33,124 nt of DNA from DYIU01 sp038326775 (lineage in GTDB: Bacteria > Actinomycetota > Geothermincolia > Fen-727 > Anoxymicrobiaceae). A program made the translations under genes and the position numbers. The stretch is from the NCBI GenBank assembly GCA_038326775.1, contig JBBQKJ010000033.1:1-33124 (forward strand). Direction: 5' to 3'. The notes under the pieces are model-generated. The model saw only the letters and a list, made by a program, of their open reading frames with translations, ran no database searches and was not told the origin of the DNA. Shown here one piece after another: positions 22,929-30,483 of this stretch (the stretch's first letter is position 1; each line of letters starts with the position of its first letter).

Positions 22929-25532
22929 CTATTCGGGGATGCCCACCGAGTCGTGCCCCCATATGCGGCCGGCGCCGTACATCGAGCGCTCCGCGATAAC
23001 GGGCTTGTCGGCGGTAACACGGGTGGAGACCTGCCACTGGCCGGGGACGGTGTCCGCCACGAAGAAAGTCTTGCGGGAGTGTGCGGGCAGCTTGACCGAC
23101 GGGCCGCGCACGTTGCCCTTAGGAGTCATGTAGTTCAAGGTCACATCGACGGGCTTGTCGTTGGGGTTCTGCACCAGCACCCAGGTCTCGAAGCCGGGGC
23201 CGGTGGAGCCCTCGGGCAGGAACCAAGTCTCCGCGGGGCCGGTAACCCCCACCGAATTGTGGCCTTCGAGCCGGTTGCTCCAGTACACGGAGCGCTCGAC
23301 CACCACAGGCTGGTCGCTGGTCACCTTTGTGGAGACGCTCCAGTTGTCGGGGACAGTATCGGCTACGTGGAAAGCGCGCCGGGTGCCGGCCCTGATTGTG
23401 ACGTTCGGCCCCTGGACCTCACCCTTCTCGGTCATGTAGGTGAGCGTTACGCTCGCGTCTTTCGAGCCCGGGTTCATAACCGGGACCCAGGTCTCGAATC
23501 CGCCGTTTGTGACACCCTCGGCCAGGTACCATATCTTCGACGGGCTGGTAACGCCAACCGAGTCGTGCCCGCCCTTCCTGTTTGCCCAGTAAACCGAGCG
23601 CTCCGCGATAACCGGCCGGTCCGAGTCCACCCTGGTTGACACGCCGTCCACATTCGCCAAGGTGTCGGCCACGTTGAAGGTCTGACGCGAGTTCGCCGCG
23701 AGCGTTACGCGGGGGCCTGCCACTTTACCGGTCTCTGTCATGTACGTGAGCACCACGTTAGCGGCGGTGCCATTGGGGTTCTGCACCAGTACCCAGGTCT
23801 CGAAGCCACCCCCGGTCGAGCCTTCCGCGAGGTACCACGTGCCGGACGGCGCCTCGACCCCGATCGACTCGCTGCCCCAGGCACGGTTGTTGCCGTACAT
23901 GGCCCTCTCGGCGAAGACCGGGCGGTCGGCTGTGACCCTGGTTGAGACCTGCCACCTGCCGGGGACGGTGTCCGCCACGTTGAAGGTCTGCCGCGAGTTC
24001 CCCGCGATGCGCGTGGTGGGGCCTGCGACAGAGCCGCTTTCCGTCATGTATGTAAGCGACACGGTGGCCGCCTCGGAGTTCGGGTTCTGCACCAGCACCC
24101 AGGTCTCGAACCCGCCGTTGGTGCACCCCTCCGCCAGGTACCAGGTCGAGGCCACTACGCTGAAGGCGACCTCGTTAGACACCTTGCCGTCAACGTAAGC
24201 CTTGATGGTGCCGTTTCCGAGCGAGGCGGGCGCAAGGAAAGTTGCCTTTTCATCGCTCCAGGCAACCACCTTGAGCGTAGCGTTGTTGAACTTGAGCACG
24301 CCGGGAACGCTGCCGAGTTCCTCGCCGTAGAGAGTGACATGGTCCGCCGGCTTGGCAACCCCGGGGGCGACGCCCGAAAGGCTCATGCCCATGTCGAACG
24401 CCTTGCCGTTGCTGGCGTCCCCCACCCAGTTGTATACGGTGACGTTTCCGTCCTTAGCGCCAGCCGGCACCTTTACCCTGATAGTCGAGTTACCCCAGCC
24501 GGTGACCGTCGCCGCTAGTCCCGCGAACTTGACCTCGCTTGCGCCGCGGCAGGTGCCGAAGTTGTCACCGGAGATGGTGACCTCGGTGCCGATGCCCCCC
24601 CCGTCCGGGCTCAGGCTCGTTATCTGGGGTTTGTCGGAGGCGCGGTCATCCATGACCCAGGCCTCCCAGCAGTAATCGGCAATGAAGCGGTAGGAGAGGT
24701 AGGTATAGCCGCCCGCTCCCCAGTCGCCGCCCCAGGAGTTCGCTATCTTGATGCCGCCCTGGCCGCCACCGGCACGGTCGTCGTACCCGACCGCGGTGAT
24801 CGCGTGGTTGCCGTAGAGCGTCTCGCCCGACGCAGGGGCGTCGACCCAGTTACCTTGGCAGAAGTAGAAGGCCTGGTAGACAGGAATGCCAAGAGCAACC
24901 GGGTCGCCCGCTGCGAGGTGCGCCTTTATCTGGTTGACGTCGTTGCCGCCAGCGCCTCGCCAGATATAGGAATAGTCTGCTATGCGGTATGGCTTCGCCG
25001 CGTCGCGCTGCTGCGTGTTAGGCTGCGTGGTGTAATCATCCTGGTTGTAGGGCATCGCGTTGATGTCGATCGCGCCCTGGTCCCTCAGCAGGTTGAACGC
25101 CGAGGGGAAGCTCGAGCCTTTGTCCTGCCCGCCGTTGATCTGGTTGTACACGAAAGTGGGGCTGAAGCGCCGGTCGGCGCGGGAGGCGTCCCAGCCATGT
25201 TCGCGCGCCTCCTGGTAGGTCTTGCTGTAGTACGCAACGGCCCAGGCCACACAGGAGGACTGCTTGCCCTGGCTGCCCACCGGGAGCGCCGCGTTCGTCA
25301 GGTCGGCCGCGGCAGGCAGGCTCGCCGCGGTTGCCGACATCGTGCGTGCCTTTGGGAAGTCGCCGGAGGTGGTTCGGACGAACCCCATCGTGCGGGGCGC
25401 GCCTCCACCGGGGATCGGCGGCGGGGCTGCGACCTGGGCGGCCTTCGCCTGCGCCGGAAGCGCCATCTGGAGCCCCACCAGGGCTCCGGCAAACATACAT
25501 AATAGGACTGTCGCGATAACTAAACGTTTCAC
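22929..25532 (-). CDS. Secreted papain-family (C1A) protease with IPT domains and four WYLAEG repeats
   Basis: An 867-residue exported protein starting at GTG 25532, six bases after GGAGG. Signal peptide: KRLVIATVLLCMFAGALVGL, cleavage near AQAKA. The catalytic domain has the oxyanion Gln88 and Cys94 (GSQGKQSSCVAWAVAYY), His243 (YGNHAITAVGYDD) and Asn265 (IKIANSWGGDWG), so it appears active; the region before Cys94 may serve as a short propeptide. Two IPT/TIG-like domains follow (ITSLSPDGGGIGTEVTISG; SLSGVAPGVAKPADHVTLYG), then four WYLAEG repeats of the same kind as in the subtilisin and the IPT protein. Like the subtilisin, it probably degrades extracellular protein close to the cell. A long inverted repeat follows its stop. 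Confidence 0.92.
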   Translation of the reverse strand: MKRLVIATVLLCMFAGALVGLQMALPAQAKAAQVAAPPPIPGGGAPRTMGFVRTTSGDFPKARTMSATAASLPAAADLTNAALPVGSQGKQSSCVAWAVAYYSKTYQEAREHGWDASRADRRFSPTFVYNQINGGQDKGSSFPSAFNLLRDQGAIDINAMPYNQDDYTTQPNTQQRDAAKPYRIADYSYIWRGAGGNDVNQIKAHLAAGDPVALGIPVYQAFYFCQGNWVDAPASGETLYGNHAITAVGYDDRAGGGQGGIKIANSWGGDWGAGGYTYLSYRFIADYCWEAWVMDDRASDKPQITSLSPDGGGIGTEVTISGDNFGTCRGASEVKFAGLAATVTGWGNSTIRVKVPAGAKDGNVTVYNWVGDASNGKAFDMGMSLSGVAPGVAKPADHVTLYGEELGSVPGVLKFNNATLKVVAWSDEKATFLAPASLGNGTIKAYVDGKVSNEVAFSVVASTWYLAEGCTNGGFETWVLVQNPNSEAATVSLTYMTESGSVAGPTTRIAGNSRQTFNVADTVPGRWQVSTRVTADRPVFAERAMYGNNRAWGSESIGVEAPSGTWYLAEGSTGGGFETWVLVQNPNGTAANVVLTYMTETGKVAGPRVTLAANSRQTFNVADTLANVDGVSTRVDSDRPVIAERSVYWANRKGGHDSVGVTSPSKIWYLAEGVTNGGFETWVPVMNPGSKDASVTLTYMTEKGEVQGPNVTIRAGTRRAFHVADTVPDNWSVSTKVTSDQPVVVERSVYWSNRLEGHNSVGVTGPAETWFLPEGSTGPGFETWVLVQNPNDKPVDVTLNYMTPKGNVRGPSVKLPAHSRKTFFVADTVPGQWQVSTRVTADKPVIAERSMYGAGRIWGHDSVGIPE

Positions 25533-25557
25533 AGGGTTCCTCCAAGCCTTCTATAAT
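25528..25557 (+). promoter_or_regulatory. Plus-strand promoter at the papain-gene start
   Basis: TTCACA (25528-25533), an 18-base spacer and a perfect TATAAT (25552-25557). It points away from the protease gene into a 270-base region without a protein gene; the SCP2 gene further on has its own promoter. Confidence 0.5.
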
Positions 25558-25563
25558 GTGAAT

Positions 25564-25664
25564 CGGCCCTTGAGGAACCCGCTCCCCATCGGGAATAGGG
25601 ATGAAAGACTGGTAGTACCAGCGGGTGACTGGTAGTGGTGTTCACGGGTTAGATAGGGGTCACC
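25564..25664 (+). ncRNA. Candidate structured RNA
   Basis: Begins about seven bases after a TATAAT box. Contains CTGG-TAGTA-CCAG (hairpin, 25609-25621), then GGGTGAC (25623-25629) pairing perfectly with GTCACCC (25658-25664), enclosing an inner GTG-GTGTT-CAC hairpin. The 10-base string GACTGGTAGT occurs twice, at 25607 and 25627. I do not recognise a riboswitch class. It could instead be a protein-binding region with two direct repeats. No terminator with a T run was found, and 25665-25761 holds nothing else I can name. Confidence 0.3.
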
Positions 25665-25761
25665 CATCCGCCCCGGCTTCTCGAGCAGACTGTTCAAACC
25701 GCTTGCGCGGAGCATCTCGGGCTCCACACTCCACGTGCTTGATGACCCGACAGTCAGACTA

Positions 25762-25790
25762 TTGAGTTGCTCCGCATTGTCAGATAAAAT
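25762..25790 (+). promoter_or_regulatory. Promoter for the SCP2 gene
   Basis: TTGAGT (25762-25767), a 17-base spacer and TAAAAT (25785-25790), about 43 bases before ATG 25833. Confidence 0.65.
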
Positions 25791-25832
25791 GCACCCCGGT
25801 ACTTCGCAGGCACGACAGATGGGAGGGGCGAG

Positions 25833-26219
25833 ATGGCACTATTCGCGAGCGAGGAGTGGGCAGCGCTTCTAAAGGACGAGATCAACGCCAACAAGGAGAT
25901 GGCCAAGGCCGGGAAAGGTTTTAACGCCACCATCCAGTTCGTCATCCAGGGGGCTGGCAAGCGCGGCGACCTGCCGTTCTGGACCCATATGAAGGACGGC
26001 AATATCCTCGAGCTCAGCACCGGCAAGAAGGATTGCGACTACGTTGTCGCCGGCGACTACGCCGTTTGGAAAGAGATCGTCGAAGGCAACCAGGACCCCC
26101 TGCAGGCCATCATGGTCAAGAAGCTCACCTTCGAGGGCAACATGCAGGTAATCATGAAGTACATCAAGGCCGTCAACCTCATGATGGAGTCCGTAAAGAA
26201 CGTGCCTACCGAGTTCTAG
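25833..26219 (+). CDS. SCP2 sterol-carrier-domain protein
   Basis: A 128-residue single-domain protein starting at ATG 25833 behind GGGAGGGG. It has the SCP2 pattern: a helical N-terminus (EEWAALLKDEINANKEM), strands NATIQFVIQGAG and FWTHMKDGNILELSTG, the DCDYVVAGDYAVWKEIVEG turn, then QAIMVKKLTFEGNMQVIMKY, the usual final strand and helix. Family members bind fatty acyl-CoA, sterol or hopanoid-like lipids in a tunnel. It is a more orthodox family member than the protein at 2580. It is monocistronic, with its own promoter and a terminator downstream at 26295-26323. Confidence 0.85.
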   Translation: MALFASEEWAALLKDEINANKEMAKAGKGFNATIQFVIQGAGKRGDLPFWTHMKDGNILELSTGKKDCDYVVAGDYAVWKEIVEGNQDPLQAIMVKKLTFEGNMQVIMKYIKAVNLMMESVKNVPTEF

Positions 26220-26294
26220 CCTGACCGGGCTTGAACCAACAGACGCTTTCATTCTGACTCTCTAAGCCCAGGCATGTTGTTGGAGTGATTCCCG

Positions 26295-26323
26295 GGCGCG
26301 GTCTTTATCAGGCCGCGCCTTTT
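26295..26323 (+). terminator. Rho-independent terminator
   Basis: GGCGCGG (26295-26301) and CCGCGCC (26313-26319) form a 7-bp stem with an 11-base loop followed by TTTT. It ends the SCP2 transcript. The rest of the gap 26220-26616 holds only the promoter at 26428-26436. Confidence 0.75.
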
Positions 26324-26427
26324 CCTTTGACCCAGAAAGTGATGCCGTCCCCGATCCACTATTGCTCATTTCAAGGTCGAAAATGGAGTCCGCTTGAGGG
26401 GTGCCGTCTGAACATGGGCTGGATTCG

Positions 26428-26436
26428 TGGTAGAAT
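26428..26436 (+). promoter_or_regulatory. Extended -10 promoter (TGGTAGAAT)
   Basis: Identical to the -10 element before the lipoprotein at 4360-4368. Transcription from here leaves a leader of about 175 bases before GTG 26617. Confidence 0.45.
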
Positions 26437-26616
26437 GCCTTTGTTGGCAACGGTATCAGAAGGATATCGGATGTATTCTATCGCCCATACCGGCCTTCGG
26501 CGGCTGCATCCGGAGCTCGGATTTGACTCTCCGTTCGGACCCCGGCGGTGGCCATCGTGTTGCTGGTAGTCGGGCTTTACCCAGTGCCCCGGTAGTTGTA
26601 TCTGGAGGGAACTAAA

Positions 26617-27744
26617 GTGCCTGAGATTGAGACCTGCGGGACTTGCGAGGTCCCCCGCATGATAAGCGACGTGTTCAAATGGGGTGACGGCGGCGTTATC
26701 TCGATCTTGTATTCGCCGAAAGCTCGCATGGTCTTCTACGAGTCAGGGAACATCGACAACATCTTCAGGGGCGTCGAGCACCTGATAGGCGTGCCGATCG
26801 AACACATCGTCATGGAAAGGAAGAGGCGGGACACCAGGAAGTTCATGGAGAGGGTCTTTACCGAAGAGATAAGCAGTCTCGAATCGATCCGCGGTGGGGA
26901 GCAGGTGGACAGGGTCTCGACGGTTGATGAGAGCAGGCTGCAGGAGATACTCGAGTTCGGGAGCCAGGCCAACAGGCAGGCGACCACCATAGGGATGGTT
27001 TACGGATACGGACACATAAAGTTCAGCGACCTCTGGACGTTCTGGGACAGGTTCCCCTGGCGAACGCAGATCATCCGCAACCCGTACTCGGTCATATTTT
27101 TTTCAGCCGATATGCTGGCCACTGTCGAGGCGTTCGAGCAGGCAGAGATGCGGGTAGGGTACGAGAAGTTGTCAGACGATGTCTATCTATTGTCCACTCT
27201 GCGTGGCGACCATCCCGTAGAGCTTGCCGAGAGGCTCAAGAGGAAAACCTACGCGGCCAAGCCGGGGAACATCTCTTACGAACGGTGTGAGGAATGCGGC
27301 GTTCCCCTGAGCGTCGCCCGATGCCGCTGGGACCTCGACGAGGGCATCATCATCGATCCGAACACCAACAGGAGGATGGCATTCTTCGACCCTGCGGCGA
27401 TGGACACGGTTTTCGACGACCTGGAAGCGGAGCTCGGAGAATCCGTGCCGGAGGCGATAATCGAAGCCCAGAGGCGTTATGGAAAACTCAGCATGGGAAC
27501 CGATAACTGGAAGAGGAGCGGCTACGACTTCAAAGGCTGGGCGGCGCAGCGCGGCCTGGGTAACATCACCTCCTTTCAAGCTGATGACAGGCGCCTTAAC
27601 CTGACCCTCGAGAACCCCAGCATGCACCTGGCGATGGTCGGAATGGCCAAGGCTCTCTACGAGTTGGCTTGGGGGGCAGAAAGCTCCACCCACGAATGGC
27701 ATCGCACGGATGAGGGAGACCTGGTCATCACCATAGATCTGTGA
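26617..27744 (+). CDS. Duplicated CxxC/V4R-like domain protein
   Basis: A 375-residue protein starting at GTG 26617, seven bases after GGAGGG; a TTG 21 bases earlier has no ribosome site. It is two copies of one ~190-residue domain. Each opens with a CxxC near the start (CGTCEVPRMI; CEECGVPLSV), then a Trp and GII/GVI strand (FKWGDGGVISIL; CRWDLDEGIIID), an acidic helix ending in RR, and a late NP segment (NPYSVIFFSADMLATVEAF; NPSMHLAMVGMAKALYEL). The helix and end pattern recall V4R (4-vinyl-reductase) small-molecule domains, but this is tentative. A diverged paralogue with the same duplication is at 29287. No signal or membrane segment, so probably cytosolic; the CxxC pairs may bind a metal. 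Function unknown. Confidence 0.7.
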   Translation: MPEIETCGTCEVPRMISDVFKWGDGGVISILYSPKARMVFYESGNIDNIFRGVEHLIGVPIEHIVMERKRRDTRKFMERVFTEEISSLESIRGGEQVDRVSTVDESRLQEILEFGSQANRQATTIGMVYGYGHIKFSDLWTFWDRFPWRTQIIRNPYSVIFFSADMLATVEAFEQAEMRVGYEKLSDDVYLLSTLRGDHPVELAERLKRKTYAAKPGNISYERCEECGVPLSVARCRWDLDEGIIIDPNTNRRMAFFDPAAMDTVFDDLEAELGESVPEAIIEAQRRYGKLSMGTDNWKRSGYDFKGWAAQRGLGNITSFQADDRRLNLTLENPSMHLAMVGMAKALYELAWGAESSTHEWHRTDEGDLVITIDL

Positions 27745-27829
27745 GACAGACGCCCTGGGAGACTACGGCGGCGCCTCGGAGACGCACTCATCCGGGCCCC
27801 GGCCTCCATCTCCCGCACCTTCCTCCTCT

Positions 27830-28429
27830 TCACGCGCGCTCGCATCTGGTCTTCGTAAACTCTGGGTCAAGACCGGCATTTGTCTTATTGTCACAGTCTT
27901 GAAAGCCCAACAGGAACAGCACTAGCTCGTTGATTTGGGTAATCCAGTACTTGAGAGCTCCTTCGTAGAACCGGACACGATAATTCTCTTCGATTCTATA
28001 CTCTCCGACTCCATCCGCAACAAAGGGATAGAAAAGCTGCTTCATAAAGTCGTATCTATTATCTCTCGCATAGTCGAAGAACCGTTTGTCCACCTTGTTT
28101 GCGAAAGGCCTTACTAATGTCGGTATTACGTAGTCAAGGTCATAATAGTATCGCCACCTCACAATATGTTTGTCATAGACCTTATCGTGCACTTCAAAAA
28201 GGAAAATAGATGCGAAGCTTACTCCAATAACAATTAGGGTAAAAACAGTTCCCCCCACAAAGTCAATTGGCGAGATAATTCCGAATATTGTTGCGAAGAA
28301 TCTTTTCTGGCCTGCGGGAAGCAAGAACGAATACAGAAAGAAACTGATGACTACTAGCAGCCCGAAGGTATATAGGTGTAAATCAGCTTTCACCTTTTGA
28401 TACGTGCTAGGCCGTATTGATACGTCCAA
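27830..28429 (-). CDS. Hypothetical membrane protein
   Basis: A 199-residue protein not assigned to a family. Two transmembrane segments occur in the first 85 residues (LYTFGLLVVISFFLYSFLL; VFTLIVIGVSFASIFLF). They are followed by a soluble, aromatic and charged region (WRYYYDLDYVIPTLV, RFFDYARDNRYDFMKQLFYP, ENYRVRFYEGALKYWI) and a hydrophobic stretch near the end. Base composition and codon use become visibly AT-richer than the genes to the left, marking the start of an acquired-looking block. No good ribosome site is seen before ATG 28429. It faces the neighbouring M50-like gene divergently. Confidence 0.6.
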   Translation of the reverse strand: MDVSIRPSTYQKVKADLHLYTFGLLVVISFFLYSFLLPAGQKRFFATIFGIISPIDFVGGTVFTLIVIGVSFASIFLFEVHDKVYDKHIVRWRYYYDLDYVIPTLVRPFANKVDKRFFDYARDNRYDFMKQLFYPFVADGVGEYRIEENYRVRFYEGALKYWITQINELVLFLLGFQDCDNKTNAGLDPEFTKTRCERA

Positions 28430-28499
28430 GCGCTTGCCCCCCAGCCTCCTCGATTAGTTGCCTTGCTGCTCGCAACCGGATTCTACACCCTGACCAGCA

Positions 28500-29237
28500 G
28501 TGGAGACAAAGGAAAGGCGAGAAGGCGTCCCTCCCACCCTCTACAATGAACGTATGAAGATAGTCGTACAGTCACTCATACTCGTAGCCTGCCTCATGGC
28601 CCTGATGGTCCTGTCCAACTTCTTGAGGCGGGTGTTAAGCCGCGCCGTCCGTCGAGAGTGGCTCTTCTACTTCTTCCTCGCGCCGGGGACGATTATCCAC
28701 GAACTCTGCCACGCGTTGGCCTGTTTGATTACGCTTACCCCGATATATCAAGTCCACCTGTTCAGGCTTCGACGAGAACCAGACGGCGCGGTTCAACTTG
28801 GTGAGGTCGTACACGGAGAAGCGGGGCCGATTCGGAACTTCTTTATAGCAATGGCTCCCCTTGTTGGAGCCTCGGTGCTTATCTACGGCCTGTCCTTGTG
28901 GTTGCTACCGAGGAACGAGTCTTGGGAGGTATTGCTTAGAAGCGGGTGGACGTTCCTTTTCTTGGCCCTCGTTTTCTTCGTCGCCTTGGGGCTTTCCCCA
29001 AGCCGTCAGGACCTCAAGGCGTTACCGGGGTTCATTGTCGTGGCAGCGGTTTTGGGGTCGGCAGGCTATTTGGTAGTTCGTTTGATTGCCAGCAGATACA
29101 ACCTCGCCGGGGTGGAACAGACGGTAGCAAGTGCGCTGAGGACGGCGAATATGGGATTGCTGTTCGTGCTGGCTGTTGTGACAGTAATGGTTGTGGTGCT
29201 TGCAGGCGGGTTGTACCTTAGTCGGCGCTGGTTATGA
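28500..29237 (+). CDS. M50-like membrane metalloprotease
   Basis: A 245-residue multi-pass protein. The zinc motif HELCH lies in PGTIIHELCHALACLITL (about residues 63-80), embedded in a hydrophobic segment as in site-2-protease-type (M50) enzymes. GPIRNFFIAMAPLVG follows, where related proteins have a conserved Gly/Pro-containing helix. At least five hydrophobic segments are visible, the last ones LLFVLAVVTVMVVVLAGG. The third zinc ligand is not obvious, so activity is not certain. Start is either GTG 28500 or ATG 28554; neither has a clear ribosome site. No anti-sigma factor or evident substrate is next to it. Confidence 0.65.
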   Translation: METKERREGVPPTLYNERMKIVVQSLILVACLMALMVLSNFLRRVLSRAVRREWLFYFFLAPGTIIHELCHALACLITLTPIYQVHLFRLRREPDGAVQLGEVVHGEAGPIRNFFIAMAPLVGASVLIYGLSLWLLPRNESWEVLLRSGWTFLFLALVFFVALGLSPSRQDLKALPGFIVVAAVLGSAGYLVVRLIASRYNLAGVEQTVASALRTANMGLLFVLAVVTVMVVVLAGGLYLSRRWL

Positions 29238-29286
29238 GGCGAAGTTGTCGGGAAGGCTTTCACGTACAATAGGGTTTCATCTATTA

Positions 29287-30483
29287 TTAAGACAATTCCA
29301 ACGCGTAGACGGTGACGCCGGTGCCTTCTTCCCACGACACCTTGGTATCGCGTTCTTCCATAGCCTCTACCATACCGGTCATCATGCCAGCGGTGACTGT
29401 AGGTATCAAGGCATTAGTCATGGTTATCTTAACCTTGTTTTCCTCTAATTCAACCTCTCCATGTCCAAACCCCATGCAGGCAAGATGCTTTAACAGAAGG
29501 GTATACCGGCCCTTCCTGTCTGCTTCCACGAACTCGAGTTTCTCATCGTTGGTGAACCCGATGCCACCGTGCAGGATACTGTCCCTCTGGTAACGCTTCA
29601 CGGTGTTGGTGATAAGTAACCCCGCCTCCTCGCCGAGTTGTTCGACGAGAGAAGAAAGCAGGTGTTCGAGAGCGTAACAAGGCCAAAGAATGATTCGCTT
29701 CCCCGTGTCCTTGTGAACAACGACCCCCATTCGAGGGTCCCACAAAAATAGACCAGCCTGTTCCGGTGTTTTACACTTTGGACAAACATTGAAATGATAT
29801 GGCTCCGCTACTTTTTTCAGCGGTGGAGTCTCGATTCTGTACTGGTCACAAATACCCGGAACCCTGTCTTCAATAGACTCGGCACTATACAGGTACGTTT
29901 CATATTTTTCCGATATGGTATCTACTTTTAACTTTCCTTCCCTTTCTCTGGCAACCAGATAACAACCTTGAACGTCTGCTAAAAACAAGTTTTGGTTATA
30001 AGGATTTCGTACAACAGATGCTGGGTGTGGAAACAACTTGCCTATTACGTTTGTAGCCCCATACCCCAAAAGGGTGACGTTGAGTTCAAGAAGTACAGGA
30101 AACATCCGCGTGTACCGGGCTATAAAAGAAAACGGTTTCAGATACTTGCTGCTACTACCAAACAACATACCCACATAGCCACAAGAACTGGCTTTTTCAG
30201 TATGTCTCGCCATTTCATAGACTTCCTCTTCGCCGAAATGTGCTGTCAGCATTTCCAAGATTTCGTTTAAGAGGTCGTTCTCCAAAAACACAAATCTCAA
30301 ATTGGTATTTATGTAACGAAGTCTTATTACGCCGCCACTATCCCACTTGAACAACCTAGCCAAGAGCCTCGGCACGGAACAACGGGGACAAAGATACAGT
30401 TTCCTGACCTTGCTTCTTTCCATTACTCTCAATGTTTTCTTGTCATACTCTTTCAAAATTGACCTTTGATTATCTTTTCCCAT
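29287..30483 (-). CDS. Paralogue of the duplicated CxxC/V4R-like protein
   Basis: A 398-residue protein with the same two-copy layout as the gene at 26617. First copy: CPRCSVPRLLARLFKWDSGG, then NPYNQNLFLADVQGCYLV. Second copy: CPKCKTPEQAGLFLWDPRMG, LEHLLSSLVEQLGEEAG, MGFGHGEVELEENKVKITM, and a V4R-like end (AGMMTGMVEAMEERDTKVSW). Identity with the other copy is low but the landmarks align in order. The gene is AT-rich, unlike its high-GC paralogue, so one was probably acquired rather than duplicated locally. Its ATG 30483 lies inside the end of the reductase gene (31-base overlap); ATG 30423 is an alternative. The overlap implies joint translation with a prenyl-reductase-type flavoprotein. 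No known function. Confidence 0.7.
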   Translation of the reverse strand: MGKDNQRSILKEYDKKTLRVMERSKVRKLYLCPRCSVPRLLARLFKWDSGGVIRLRYINTNLRFVFLENDLLNEILEMLTAHFGEEEVYEMARHTEKASSCGYVGMLFGSSSKYLKPFSFIARYTRMFPVLLELNVTLLGYGATNVIGKLFPHPASVVRNPYNQNLFLADVQGCYLVAREREGKLKVDTISEKYETYLYSAESIEDRVPGICDQYRIETPPLKKVAEPYHFNVCPKCKTPEQAGLFLWDPRMGVVVHKDTGKRIILWPCYALEHLLSSLVEQLGEEAGLLITNTVKRYQRDSILHGGIGFTNDEKLEFVEADRKGRYTLLLKHLACMGFGHGEVELEENKVKITMTNALIPTVTAGMMTGMVEAMEERDTKVSWEEGTGVTVYALELS

